A DNA stretch of 64,000 nt from DATKWD01 sp963704815 (GTDB lineage: Bacteria; Actinomycetota; Acidimicrobiia; Acidimicrobiales; Salinilacustritrichaceae). Below are positions 26,007-35,854 of the stretch, piece after piece. The notes beneath the pieces are model-generated. The model worked only from the letters and a program-made list of their open reading frames with translations. It was not told the DNA's origin and searched no databases. Position 1 is the first letter of the stretch. Each line of letters begins with the position of its first letter. Where the stretch lies: contig CAVPHU010000001.1 of the NCBI GenBank assembly GCA_963704815.1, forward strand, positions 930,001 through 994,000. Reading direction: 5' to 3'. The position numbers and the translations under genes are program-made.

Positions 26007-26717
26007 ATGGCGACGATCGGGTTGGTGGGTTCGGGCGAGTACCTCGAGGCCAGCCGCGAGGTCGACGAGCACCTGCTGTCCCTGCTCGACGTCGGGGATC
26101 GCTCGCCCGTGGTCGCCTGCCTTCCGACCGCTGCGGCCCACGACGGCGAGGCGGTGTGGCGCGACTGGTCACGACGCGGGGTCGGGTGGTTCACGTCGCT
26201 CGGCGCCACTGCGGTGGCAGCCGACGTGGTCGACCCGAGGACCGCAGACGATCCGGCCGTGGCCGACGCCGTCGAGGCGGCCGACCTTGTCTACCTCTCG
26301 GGTGGCAAGCCCACGCTGCTCCGCGACCTCCTGCACGGGTCGGCGGTGTGGGAGGCGATCAGCCGGGTCCTCGAGCGCGGCGGGATTCTCGCCGGCTGCT
26401 CGGCCGGCGCCATGGTGCAGGGCGGGCGGATCGCCGCTCTCCGCGGCGGGGCAGAGTCCGAGGGGTTCGGGCTGCTGCCGGGAACGCTGGTGCTCCCCCA
26501 CTTCGACGAGTTCCCGACGATGATCAGCACCGTGGTCCGAAGGGTGGTCGGCCGCGGCAGCATCGTCGTCGGCATCGACGGTGGGACCGCATTGGTCCGG
26601 CACCGAGGCGAGCACCGAGCGGTGGGCCGCGGCGGCGTGGAGATCTGGGGCCCGGAGGGTCACCGGCGCTTCGAGCGAGAGCCGATACCCGCCGCCCACC
26701 TCGAGCCCGCGTCCTGA
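26007..26717 (+). CDS. Peptidase S51 / cyanophycinase-like hydrolase
   Basis: 236 residues with a class-I-amidotransferase-like fold. The nucleophile serine lies in GCSAGAM (nucleophile elbow), with YLSGGKPTLLRDLL before and LPHFDEFP after, as in Ser-type S51 dipeptidases. Could cleave Asp-X or beta-aspartyl peptides. TAGCGT (25995-26000) is 6 nt before the ATG. Converges on the MBL hydrolase. Confidence 0.75.
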   Translation: MATIGLVGSGEYLEASREVDEHLLSLLDVGDRSPVVACLPTAAAHDGEAVWRDWSRRGVGWFTSLGATAVAADVVDPRTADDPAVADAVEAADLVYLSGGKPTLLRDLLHGSAVWEAISRVLERGGILAGCSAGAMVQGGRIAALRGGAESEGFGLLPGTLVLPHFDEFPTMISTVVRRVVGRGSIVVGIDGGTALVRHRGEHRAVGRGGVEIWGPEGHRRFEREPIPAAHLEPAS

Positions 26718-26751
26718 CGGGAGCCCGAGACCACCGGATGCTCGGGGCTGA

Positions 26752-28023
26752 TCAGCCGCCGGCCGCGTCGGTGCTCTCCTTGACCGCCCAGTTGAAGATG
26801 CCCTTGCTCATCGTCGACGTCTCGCCGGCCAGTCGCGCGGTGTAGACGTCGGCTCGGGTCTGCGCCACGGCGGCATCGTCGGGCGCGGCCTTGGCAGCGA
26901 ACTCCACCAGGTGGCATGCGAGACGGTGCTCGCCGGCCGCCGAGAGCTCGGTCGCCCGCGAGGCGAGGGTCGTCGCACCGCCGACCAGGCTCGCCAGTTC
27001 GGAAGCCAGAGCGGCATCGGGCGCCGGCTTCAACCTCGACGGATTGCCGTCGTACCAGCCGCCGTAGAGCCGCCACAGATTCCGCACGATGAATTCGGGC
27101 TCGTCGTAGACCGGCCGGAGGTAGGGCTTGTCCATCAGCCCCTCGGGCGCACGGACGGTGTGGATGATGGTGTCGAGGCTCGCGCCCTCGTTCATCAGCG
27201 CCAGCGTCTGCACGACCAGCGACTCGAGGAGCGTGGCGGTGTCGTCGAGGAGTTGGTTCACCCGGTCGGCGCCGACGAGGGGATAGCCGTGCCCGGGCAG
27301 CAGGATCTCCGGTTGCAGCGCCTGCATCTTGCGCAGGGCAACCGCCCACTCCTTCGGATATCGCTGGACCTTCTGCGGGTTTCCGCCGTTGGGCGACCCC
27401 CAGATCACCAGGTCCCCGGGACACACGACCTTGCGACCCGGGATCCAGGTCCAGGTGTGGTCGTCGGTCTCGCCCTTGTCGTGGTGGAGTTCGAAGACCT
27501 CGTCGCCGACCGTGACCGAGTGGTGATCGCGGTAGGTCTCGTCGGGGTAGCGGTACTCCATCGGCCACTCCAGCCCCGGGATCTGGAACTGCCGCTGATT
27601 GATGACCGAGTTGTAGCCGTTGGTCAGCTGATAGCGGTCGAAGCGGGCAGGCATGTGCTCGTGGGCCAGCACCCGCGGGGCCGCCCATCCCTTCTCTGCG
27701 GCCTCGTGCTCGTACGGTCCGACACCGAAGACGTGGTCGATGTGCCCGTGGCTGAACACCGCCGAGTGCAGGTGCTCGTCGGTCCAGCTCCGCACCATCG
27801 CGTGGTTCGACTCGGCGAACACCTGATTGCCGGTGTCGACGAGCACCAGACCTCCCCCGGTGCGGAACGCACTGATGTTGGCCAGGCTCGGGACGAACGC
27901 CGTGTCGTCGGCGACCTCGACCATGTTCCCGAAGTTGCCGCTGACCGGATGGAACTCCTCGGTCGAGATGACCTCCTCACCCGACCACAGCTTGTCGACC
28001 AGTTCGAGCACGTCTTCGATCAT
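26752..28023 (-). CDS. Metallo-beta-lactamase-fold hydrolase, alkylsulfatase-type
   Basis: 423 residues. The metal motif HxHxDH is in SHGHIDHVFG, further ligands in DDHTW and LPGHG, and the C-terminal half (AP.GLMDKPYLRPVYDEPEFIVRNLWRLYGGWYDGNPSRL in pieces) matches the dimerisation region of SdsA1-type alkylsulfatases. Substrate unknown. ATG 28023 is preferred: TACAGT (28035-28030) lies 6 nt upstream; a longer start at 28086 would overlap the divergent carotenoid oxygenase. Confidence 0.82.
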   Translation of the reverse strand: MIEDVLELVDKLWSGEEVISTEEFHPVSGNFGNMVEVADDTAFVPSLANISAFRTGGGLVLVDTGNQVFAESNHAMVRSWTDEHLHSAVFSHGHIDHVFGVGPYEHEAAEKGWAAPRVLAHEHMPARFDRYQLTNGYNSVINQRQFQIPGLEWPMEYRYPDETYRDHHSVTVGDEVFELHHDKGETDDHTWTWIPGRKVVCPGDLVIWGSPNGGNPQKVQRYPKEWAVALRKMQALQPEILLPGHGYPLVGADRVNQLLDDTATLLESLVVQTLALMNEGASLDTIIHTVRAPEGLMDKPYLRPVYDEPEFIVRNLWRLYGGWYDGNPSRLKPAPDAALASELASLVGGATTLASRATELSAAGEHRLACHLVEFAAKAAPDDAAVAQTRADVYTARLAGETSTMSKGIFNWAVKESTDAAGG

Positions 28024-28075
28024 GATCGAACTGTACGAGACGATGACTCGGCGTGCGGGCGGGTAGAACGGTGGT

Positions 28076-29470
28076 ATGACCGACACCGCCGACGCGCCCC
28101 CGCACCCGATGATGAGCGGGGCCTACGAACCCGTGCACGACGAACTCGACGTCGGCGATCTGACGGTTCACGGCGAGATCCCCCCGGCCCTCAGCGGCTC
28201 CTACCTCCGCAACGGAGGCAACCCCGCGTTCCCGCCGCTCGGCAAGTTCCACATCTTCGACGGCGACGGCATGATCCACGCCATGACCTTCGATGAAGGT
28301 CGGGCTCGCTACCGCAACCGCTGGGTCGAGTCGAAGGGACTCCTCGCCGAGCGCCAGGCCGGGAAGGCCATCTTCGGCGGGCTGATGGAATTCGTCATGC
28401 CCGACCAGGAGACCCTCGACACGGTCGGGGTGATGAAGAACACGGCGAACACCAACGTCATCACCCACGCGGGGCGGATCATGGCGCTGATGGAGGGAGC
28501 CAAGCCCACCCAGCTGGCACCCGACCTGTCGACGATCGGCGAGTTCGACTTCGGCGGCAAGCTCGAGGGACCCATGACCGCGCATCCCCGGATCGATCCC
28601 GACACCGGCGAGATGCACTTCTTCGGCTACAGCCCGATGGCCCCGTACCTGCGCTACCACGTCGTCGACTCGGCCGGCGTGCTGAGGCACTCCGCCGAGA
28701 TCGAGATCCCGAACCCGGTCATGATGCACGACTTCGTGATCACCGAGCGCCATGTCGTGTTCTTCGACCTGCCGGCCGTTTTCGACCTGAACGCCATGAT
28801 GACCGGGGGTGCCTCGATCACGTGGCAGCCCGAGCAGGGCGCTCGGATCGGTGTCCTGCCGCGCAACGGCGGCAACGACGACGTGCAGTGGTACGAGATC
28901 GACCCGTGCTACGTGTTCCACTTCGTCAACGCCTGGGATGAAGGCGACGCCGTCGTCATCGACGGCTGCCGCTCCACTCGCCTGATGGCCAACTTCGGCG
29001 ACGATCCGCTCACCGAGCCCTGCCCGCCGAACCTGTATCGATGGCGCGTCGAGCACGGCACGGCGACCGGCGAGCACCTCGACGATCGCACGGTCGACTT
29101 CCCCCGGACCGCCGACGCGGTCGCCGGGAAACCCAACCGATTCGGCTACACGGCCTTCGGTGCCTTCGGCCTCGAGATCGCCCAGTTCGACTCGGTGGTC
29201 AAGTACGACCTCGAGCAGGGAACCGACACCACGTGGTCCTACGGGCCCAACGCATCAGCGGGAGAAGCCGTGTTCGCGCCCGATCCCGACGGCTCCGCCG
29301 AGGACGACGGCTGGCTCCTCAACTTCGCCACCGACCTGTCGACCAACACCTCCGAGTTCGTCATCCTCGATGCCCGCGACATCGAAGCTGGTCCGGTGGC
29401 TCGCATCGAGCTTCCCCGGCGGGTTCCCTTCGGGTTCCACGGCAACTGGATGGCGGGCGTCCTCGGCTGA
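28076..29470 (+). CDS. Carotenoid cleavage oxygenase (RPE65/CCD family)
   Basis: 464 residues. Non-haem iron enzyme that splits double bonds of carotenoids, stilbenes or lignin-derived compounds. All four iron-binding histidine blocks can be seen: AHPRIDPDTG, MMHDFVIT, CYVFHFVNAWDE and FGFHGNW. The N-terminal LRNGGNPAF and FDGDGMIHA blocks are typical. Divergent from the MBL hydrolase with 52 bp between starts. A 7-bp hairpin follows its stop. Confidence 0.9.
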   Translation: MTDTADAPPHPMMSGAYEPVHDELDVGDLTVHGEIPPALSGSYLRNGGNPAFPPLGKFHIFDGDGMIHAMTFDEGRARYRNRWVESKGLLAERQAGKAIFGGLMEFVMPDQETLDTVGVMKNTANTNVITHAGRIMALMEGAKPTQLAPDLSTIGEFDFGGKLEGPMTAHPRIDPDTGEMHFFGYSPMAPYLRYHVVDSAGVLRHSAEIEIPNPVMMHDFVITERHVVFFDLPAVFDLNAMMTGGASITWQPEQGARIGVLPRNGGNDDVQWYEIDPCYVFHFVNAWDEGDAVVIDGCRSTRLMANFGDDPLTEPCPPNLYRWRVEHGTATGEHLDDRTVDFPRTADAVAGKPNRFGYTAFGAFGLEIAQFDSVVKYDLEQGTDTTWSYGPNASAGEAVFAPDPDGSAEDDGWLLNFATDLSTNTSEFVILDARDIEAGPVARIELPRRVPFGFHGNWMAGVLG

Positions 29471-29520
29471 CGGACGCCGGGCCGACTCGGATGGGTCGGC
29501 GTCGCAGCGCGCGGGGCCTG

Positions 29521-29548
29521 CTGCTCCCCGTGCTCGCGGGCGGAGCAG
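29521..29548. terminator. Possible bidirectional terminator
   Basis: CTGCTCC (29521-29527) / GGAGCAG (29542-29548), 14-nt loop, in the 95-bp gap between converging carotenoid oxygenase and thioesterase genes. No U-tract; weak in such GC-rich DNA. Confidence 0.3.
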
Positions 29549-29565
29549 GCAGACGGACCGCTCGC

Positions 29566-30447
29566 TCACATCGTGGTCGACTCCTCGCGGTCGGAACTGC
29601 GGGCATGGGGCTCGAACCCGCGCACCATGCCCTGGACGGCGTAGCTGGCCACGTGGGTCCCCGACCGGGTGAACACCTCGCTGGTGCCGTAGGTCAGCCC
29701 CCGACCCGCGTGCGTGTTCCGGTTGGTGAACAGCAACCAGTCGCCGACGTCGGCGTCGGCGTGGAACGTGATCGTGATCGCCAGATTCCCGGTGGAGAGC
29801 GTGCGGTGAGCCTGCACCTCTCCGACGCCGGCGTGCGGTCGCATGGCCGCGGCGATGTGGAAGTGCCCACTGAGCTGGGCGACCAGCGCTCGATGCAGAT
29901 CGGCCCGGCTGGGAACGCCCTCGGACCGGGCCCATGCGTGGATCTCGGGCGGGCCGACGCGGTCCGGGTCCGGCGAATAGGCGTCATCGACCACCCGGAG
30001 ATCTCGCCCGACCACCCCCATGTCGACCGGCGTGGCCGCATCGGGACCGGGAAGGTCGGGCATGGGGAGCGACCCGGCGATCAGATCGTCGGCATCGTTG
30101 TCGAGCAGCACCAACCCGGGAGCACAGACCCGTTCACCCTGGCGGGCGTCGACCGACACGGTCGCGAGCGTGCGGCCCGAGTGGATCGGGCGGACGCCGA
30201 AGTCGAGGGGCACCTCGACCGATGCCGTGCGGGAGAACACCAGATGTGCGTCGGCGACCCGCTTCGAGGGCTCGGCCTTGCCGGCAGCCACGATGGCGGC
30301 GGCGAGGATCTGTTGGCCGTCGACGACGCCCCGCTGGGACGAGGGCGACGGCGGCGCCCGGTAGACCTGATCCCCGATCGGCTCGACGTCGATCAGCCGG
30401 ATCAGATCGCCGACGTCGCCCCATGGTGCGAACCGATCGTCGCCCAC
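29566..30447 (-). CDS. Acyl-CoA thioesterase II (TesB-like, double hotdog)
   Basis: 293 residues with two hotdog halves: SSQRGVVDGQQILAAAIVAA in the first, and STGNLAITITFHADADVGDWLLFTNRNTHAGRGLTYG in pieces in the second, as in TesB. Hydrolyses acyl-CoA to free acid and CoA. GTG 30447 comes one base after the DUF427 stop, so the two are co-transcribed. Confidence 0.8.
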   Translation of the reverse strand: MGDDRFAPWGDVGDLIRLIDVEPIGDQVYRAPPSPSSQRGVVDGQQILAAAIVAAGKAEPSKRVADAHLVFSRTASVEVPLDFGVRPIHSGRTLATVSVDARQGERVCAPGLVLLDNDADDLIAGSLPMPDLPGPDAATPVDMGVVGRDLRVVDDAYSPDPDRVGPPEIHAWARSEGVPSRADLHRALVAQLSGHFHIAAAMRPHAGVGEVQAHRTLSTGNLAITITFHADADVGDWLLFTNRNTHAGRGLTYGTSEVFTRSGTHVASYAVQGMVRGFEPHARSSDREESTTM

Positions 30448-30448
30448 C

Positions 30449-30826
30449 TCAGCCGGGGAGCTCGATGCGGACCCGGTCGGCGTAGAAGGCCGCGTGCTCG
30501 GCGATCCCCTCCACCTCGTCCATCGGCGTCGGATACCACCAGACGACGTTCTCGAGCAGGTCGTCGGTACCGGTGAGCGAGTAGTAGCTGGCCTCGCCCT
30601 TGAACGGGCAGATCGTGTGATGGTCGGTGGCGGTGAACAGCGCCAGGTTCAGGTCGACGAGCGGCAGATAGATCACATCGGCGTGATCGGTCTCGGTCAC
30701 GAGCAGCGCTCGGTCGGTCTCGGCGAGCAGCGAGTCGCCCTGCCAGATCCGGACGGTACCGGCCACCGGTTGCCAGTCGATCTCGTAGTCGGGGTGGCTC
30801 GGCCACGCAGATTCGACCTGGGTCAT
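30449..30826 (-). CDS. DUF427 domain protein
   Basis: 125 residues; ALLVTETDHADVIYLPLVDLNLALFTATDHHTICPFKGEASYYSLTG in pieces is the DUF427 signature (small beta-tent fold). Biochemical role unknown. ATG 30826 has AGGAG 6-8 nt before it. Upstream partner of the thioesterase. Confidence 0.85.
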   Translation of the reverse strand: MTQVESAWPSHPDYEIDWQPVAGTVRIWQGDSLLAETDRALLVTETDHADVIYLPLVDLNLALFTATDHHTICPFKGEASYYSLTGTDDLLENVVWWYPTPMDEVEGIAEHAAFYADRVRIELPG

Positions 30827-30866
30827 CGATGCTCCTGGGATTGGTGGGCGACCCGCAGTCTGCCAA

Positions 30867-30925
30867 GGACCTGCGTGACCGGGGTCAAGTGTCGCAGTTC
30901 CCCGCAACTCCCGCTCCTGCCGCTC
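30867..30925 (+). repeat. Dispersed hairpin repeat, copy 3 (diverged)
   Basis: GGACCTGCG (30867-30875) / CGCAGTTCC (30893-30901), same spacing and orientation as copies 1 and 2. The tail CCCGCTCCTGCCGCTC continues the similarity up to the 3' end of the amidohydrolase gene. Lies between DUF427 and the amidohydrolase. Confidence 0.5.
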
Positions 30926-31928
30926 AGAGCCGGTAGACGCGGCTCGCGGTGCCGCTGAACATCTGGGCCCGCTCGGCGGCGTCGAAGGACGCGGTGAGCT
31001 TCTTCATCGCGTTCCAGTAGACGGCGTACGGCAACGACAGTCGATCGACCGGGAAATTGCTCTCGAACATGACCCGACCGGGACCGAACGCCTCGATGGC
31101 ATGCCGGTACCAGTCGCCCTGCGCGTCGACGAACTCGTCGGAGTCGGGTGGTCGATCCCGCTCGTGCCAGCCGTAGCCGTTGTCGGGCATCGCCATACCG
31201 CCGGCCTTGAGCACCACGTTCTCGCACTGCGCAGCCCGGTCGATGTCGTCGCACCAGGTGGCGAAGATCTCGTCACGCTGCCCGGCGAAGCTGCCGACTC
31301 CCACCGGCGTTCCGAAGTGGTCGAGCACCATGGTCGTGCCCGGCACCGCGTGCGCGAGGTCGATGAACTCGCGCATCTGGTGGTGGTAGTGCCAGGTGTC
31401 GTAGGTGAGGCCCCGCTCGCCCAGCCTCGCCACACCGCGACGGAATGCGGGATCGACCGACAGGCCGGGCCGCGCCCCGCCGGGGATCAACAGCTCATCG
31501 GGATGCCGAGCACACGAGAGCGCATGCCGGATCCCACGGAACAGCCCCTGGCCGGCCTCTTCGTGGGCGTCGAGCACCTCGTCGAGGCGCGGGTCGGCCA
31601 GATCGGCAGAGGCGACGATGCCCGAGATCTCGGCGCCGTCGCCGCCTCGGCTGGCTGCGGCGATGCCGGCGACGAACTCGGTCTCACCGACCGGACGGAG
31701 ATGCTCGGGACCGTCGGTCCGGTACTCCGAGCCGCACTCGACGAAGACGGTTCGGGTGACCCGATGCCCCGATCCGGTGTCGGCCCACAGCTCCTCGAGC
31801 AGGTACTGCCCCATCATCGCGAGTTCGCGCCAGAGATGGTGATGCGGGTCGACGATCTCGAGGTCGGGATCGACGATCGGTTCGTCGATCAGGTCGAGCC
31901 ATTCCTGGCTCATCGGCTCCGGTGCCAT
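30924..31928 (-). CDS. Amidohydrolase family 2 (TIM-barrel metal-dependent hydrolase)
   Basis: 334 residues. The metal site begins with IVDPHHHLW; VLDHFG and the late FESNFPVD aspartate complete the pattern. Such enzymes hydrolyse lactones or decarboxylate aromatic acids. ATG 31928 is chosen because a longer frame overlaps the upstream gene. Downstream of an F420 oxidoreductase by 17 bp: probably one operon. Confidence 0.82.
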   Translation of the reverse strand: MAPEPMSQEWLDLIDEPIVDPDLEIVDPHHHLWRELAMMGQYLLEELWADTGSGHRVTRTVFVECGSEYRTDGPEHLRPVGETEFVAGIAAASRGGDGAEISGIVASADLADPRLDEVLDAHEEAGQGLFRGIRHALSCARHPDELLIPGGARPGLSVDPAFRRGVARLGERGLTYDTWHYHHQMREFIDLAHAVPGTTMVLDHFGTPVGVGSFAGQRDEIFATWCDDIDRAAQCENVVLKAGGMAMPDNGYGWHERDRPPDSDEFVDAQGDWYRHAIEAFGPGRVMFESNFPVDRLSLPYAVYWNAMKKLTASFDAAERAQMFSGTASRVYRL

Positions 31929-31945
31929 CGTCGGGGTCCTCCGGC

Positions 31946-32905
31946 TCAGCGCGGCGCCAGGTCGCGGATCGCCTGGCGAAGATCGATCCCGAAGGGCAGC
32001 AACGCGATGGCCGGGGTGGTGACCCCGTTGTCGACGTAGCGCTGGATGTGCTCGCGGCACTGCTCGGGCGAGCCGTGGACGATCAGGTCGTCGACGACCT
32101 GATCGGGGATGGCCTCGAGCGCCGCCTTGCGATCGCCGTCCTTCCAGGCCTTCCACATGCCGTCGAGCTGGTCACCCCGCCCGACCCACTCGTGGAACTT
32201 CGCGTACACCTCGACGTTCAGGTACGCCGCGATGGCGTACCTGCCCATGTTCCGCACCGTCTCGGCGTCCTCGTTCGGTGCGCAGAAGATGCGGGCGACG
32301 ATCTCCTTGTCGTCTCCACCCTCGTGCACGAACGGCGTCACGGTCTTCACGTCCTCGGCGCTGAGCCAGTTGATGATGGCACCGTCGCCCTCGCGGCCGG
32401 CGAGGCGGAGCATCCCCTCGCGAAGTGCCGCGATGAGGATCGGCGGTGCCTGTTCGGGAACCTGGCCGAGCTTGAAGCTGCGGACCTTGAACGTCTCGAA
32501 CTCCTCGGACACCTTCTCGCCGGTCAGGGCCTTCCGAAGAAAGCGCACCATGTCGCGGGTCTTCTTGTAGGGCTCCTCGAACGGGATGTCGTTCCAGCCC
32601 TCGACGATCACGTTCGACGACGTGCCGATGCCGAAGGCGAATCGACCGGGGGCGGCATCGGCCAGGGATCCGACCGACTGCGCCAGGCACGCCGGGCCGC
32701 GGGTGTAGGCGGGAACGATCGCCGTCCCCAGGCGGAGCGACGGAGCCCACTGCGAGGCGAGCGTGAGCGGCGTGAACGCATCGGCGCCGTTCGCCTCCGA
32801 CGACCAGACGTCGGTGTAGCCAAGATCCTCGAGCTCCACCAGCCAGTCCCGCTGCTGGTGGAGGGGGACCCCGTCGAAGGGAATCGTCATACCGTGGCGA
32901 GCCAT
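31946..32905 (-). CDS. LLM-class F420-dependent oxidoreductase
   Basis: 319 residues: GYTDVWSSEANGADAFTPLTLAS, RLGTAIVPAYTRGPACLAQS and FGIGTSSNVIVEGWNDIPFE are typical of F420-dependent luciferase-fold enzymes. Start at ATG 32905 (ATG 32890 also possible). Pairs with the amidohydrolase downstream. The 143 bp up to the divergent small gene hold no other gene. Confidence 0.85.
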   Translation of the reverse strand: MARHGMTIPFDGVPLHQQRDWLVELEDLGYTDVWSSEANGADAFTPLTLASQWAPSLRLGTAIVPAYTRGPACLAQSVGSLADAAPGRFAFGIGTSSNVIVEGWNDIPFEEPYKKTRDMVRFLRKALTGEKVSEEFETFKVRSFKLGQVPEQAPPILIAALREGMLRLAGREGDGAIINWLSAEDVKTVTPFVHEGGDDKEIVARIFCAPNEDAETVRNMGRYAIAAYLNVEVYAKFHEWVGRGDQLDGMWKAWKDGDRKAALEAIPDQVVDDLIVHGSPEQCREHIQRYVDNGVTTPAIALLPFGIDLRQAIRDLAPR

Positions 32906-33048
32906 CCACGCATCGTGACACACCGTGCGTCGCCGTCGCCTCGCTCGACCGGGGCCAGTGAGGCCAGGTGATGGCCGGGTGTGACATCCGACACACCTGC
33001 GGAGGGATGTGGGGGGTTGCTGTCGGTGTTGTCGCGCATGGTGATGAC

Positions 33049-33216
33049 ATGACCGGACAGCTCGAACTCATCGGCGGCCGCCAGACCTGGCAGCTCGACG
33101 AATCGACCCGTGAGGCGGGTCGCCGCGGGGTCGAACGAGCCCGTGCAGCGCTCATCGCGGCCCGCCGTCACCTCGACCCCGACGAGTCCCGACCCGAGGC
33201 CGACCAAGCGGCGTGA
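33049..33216 (+). CDS. Small hypothetical protein (55 aa)
   Basis: Short protein with the pattern W.LDESTREAGRRGVERARAAL, helical and basic. The pattern looks like small proteins I have met in related actinobacteria, but I cannot name a family. ATG 33049 preferred over an upstream ATG at 32968 because the added part is unlike protein sequence. Confidence 0.5.
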   Translation: MTGQLELIGGRQTWQLDESTREAGRRGVERARAALIAARRHLDPDESRPEADQAA

Positions 33217-33232
33217 CCTGGGGTGGCGAACC

Positions 33233-33250
33233 CTTGACCGAACGGTCAAG
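33233..33250. promoter_or_regulatory. Palindromic operator before thiolase gene
   Basis: CTTGACCGAACGGTCAAG: 8-bp perfect arms around a 2-bp centre, ending 8 bp before the thiolase ATG. The form TTGACC-N2-GGTCAA fits a TetR-type operator; binding here would block the promoter and start region. Confidence 0.6.
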
Positions 33251-33258
33251 ATGATTCC

Positions 33259-34437
<1,179 letters not shown>

Positions 34438-34995
34438 TTGGCCACGTCCCGAACCCGAACGCTCGTCACGGTCGTCGCGCTCGGCGTCGCGGTCTTCGCC
34501 GCGTGCACCGACTCTGCCGACGAAACCAGCTCGCCCGGGACGCCGGCGGCTGCCCCCGTCGCGGTCGACGGCGCCCTGCCCGGCTTCGAACCGAACGCGT
34601 CGGTCGTCCGCATCGTCGACGGCGACACGATCGTCGCCGACATCAGCGGGCAGGACGAACGGGTCCGGCTCATCGGCATCGACACCCCGGAATCGGTGAT
34701 CCCCGACACCCCTCCCGAGTGCTTCGGGCCCGAGGCGAGCGACCACCTCGAGACGCTGATCCCACCGGGCACCGACATCCTCATCGAGCGCGATGCCGAA
34801 GCTCGCGATCGGTTCGACCGACTGCTCGGCTACGTCTACCGATCGTCCGATGGGGCGTTCGTGAACCTCCAGATGGCAACCGATGGCTTCGCCTACCCGC
34901 TCAGCATCGAGCCCAACGACACCCACGCCGATGCCATCTCCGACGCCGTGGCCCTCGCCCGACGTGACGACCGGGGGCTGTGGGCGGCCTGCTGA
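34438..34995 (+). CDS. Thermonuclease-family (SNase) lipoprotein
   Basis: 185 residues. Signal with lipobox VFAAC, then the staphylococcal nuclease fold: VVRIVDGDTIVADI, RLIGIDTPES, and FDRLLGYVY for the catalytic Arg/Glu region. Degrades DNA or RNA outside the membrane or acts as a Ca-dependent nuclease. The TTG start follows directly on the thiolase stop with no gap. Confidence 0.85.
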   Translation: MATSRTRTLVTVVALGVAVFAACTDSADETSSPGTPAAAPVAVDGALPGFEPNASVVRIVDGDTIVADISGQDERVRLIGIDTPESVIPDTPPECFGPEASDHLETLIPPGTDILIERDAEARDRFDRLLGYVYRSSDGAFVNLQMATDGFAYPLSIEPNDTHADAISDAVALARRDDRGLWAAC

Positions 34996-35023
34996 GCTCC
35001 CGACCCCGGTAACGTCACATCCC

Positions 35024-35854
35024 GTGACCTCGCTCGCCGAACGCCTCGGCTTCGCGGCCGACGACCGCCTCGTCATCGTGAACTGCGACGACCTCGGCAT
35101 GAGCCACGCGGCCAACCTCGGGGTCTACGACTCGCTCCGCGACGGCATCGCCACCAGCGCCAGCCTCATGGTCCCCTGCCCGTGGAGCCGCGACGCCGCC
35201 GACCGCTACCGCGGCGAGGACGTCGGCGTCCACCTCACGCTCAACGCCGAATACGAGCGATACCGATGGGGACCGATCACCACCTCACCCTCGCTCCTCG
35301 ACGGCGACGGTGGCTTCCCCCGCACCGTCGAAGACGTGTGGGATCACGCCGATCTCGACGAGGTCCGCCGCGAACGCCGAGCGCAGGTCGAGCGAGCGAT
35401 CCTCTGGGGCTTCGACATCAGCCACCTCGACTCGCACATGGGGACCCTGCAGCTCCGCCCCGAGTTCTTCGACGTCTACCTCGACCTGGCCGTGGAGTTC
35501 TCGCTCCCGATTCGGCTGAGCGGAGCCTCGACCGAACGCCGGATCGGCTTTCCCTTCCGGCGCCTCGCGGCCGACGAGAACGTGCTGTTCCCCGATCACT
35601 TCGTCTACGTCAACGGAGTCGGATCACGCCGCTCGATCAACAAGGTGGTGCACGACCTCCGCCCCGGCGTCACCGAGATCTATGTCCACCCGGCGGCCGA
35701 CACCCCCGAGCTCCGTGCTGCGTGCGTCGACTGGCCGGCCCGGGTCGACGACCTCGAGCTGGTCACCACCGACCACGAGCTGCGAACCATGCTCGAACGG
35801 GCCGGCGCCGAGCTGATCGGCTTTCGCGAGATCAGAAACCTGATGCGGGCCTGA
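35024..35854 (+). CDS. ChbG/HpnK-family polysaccharide deacetylase-like (YdjC)
   Basis: 276 residues. NCDDLGMS supplies the metal-binding Asp pair, DVGVHLTLN and SHLDSHMGTLQ the histidines. Family members deacetylate chito-oligosaccharides or hopanoid glycans. GTG 35024 with TAACGT 8 nt before. The 3' end overlaps the convergent GNAT gene by 23 bp. Confidence 0.82.
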   Translation: MTSLAERLGFAADDRLVIVNCDDLGMSHAANLGVYDSLRDGIATSASLMVPCPWSRDAADRYRGEDVGVHLTLNAEYERYRWGPITTSPSLLDGDGGFPRTVEDVWDHADLDEVRRERRAQVERAILWGFDISHLDSHMGTLQLRPEFFDVYLDLAVEFSLPIRLSGASTERRIGFPFRRLAADENVLFPDHFVYVNGVGSRRSINKVVHDLRPGVTEIYVHPAADTPELRAACVDWPARVDDLELVTTDHELRTMLERAGAELIGFREIRNLMRA

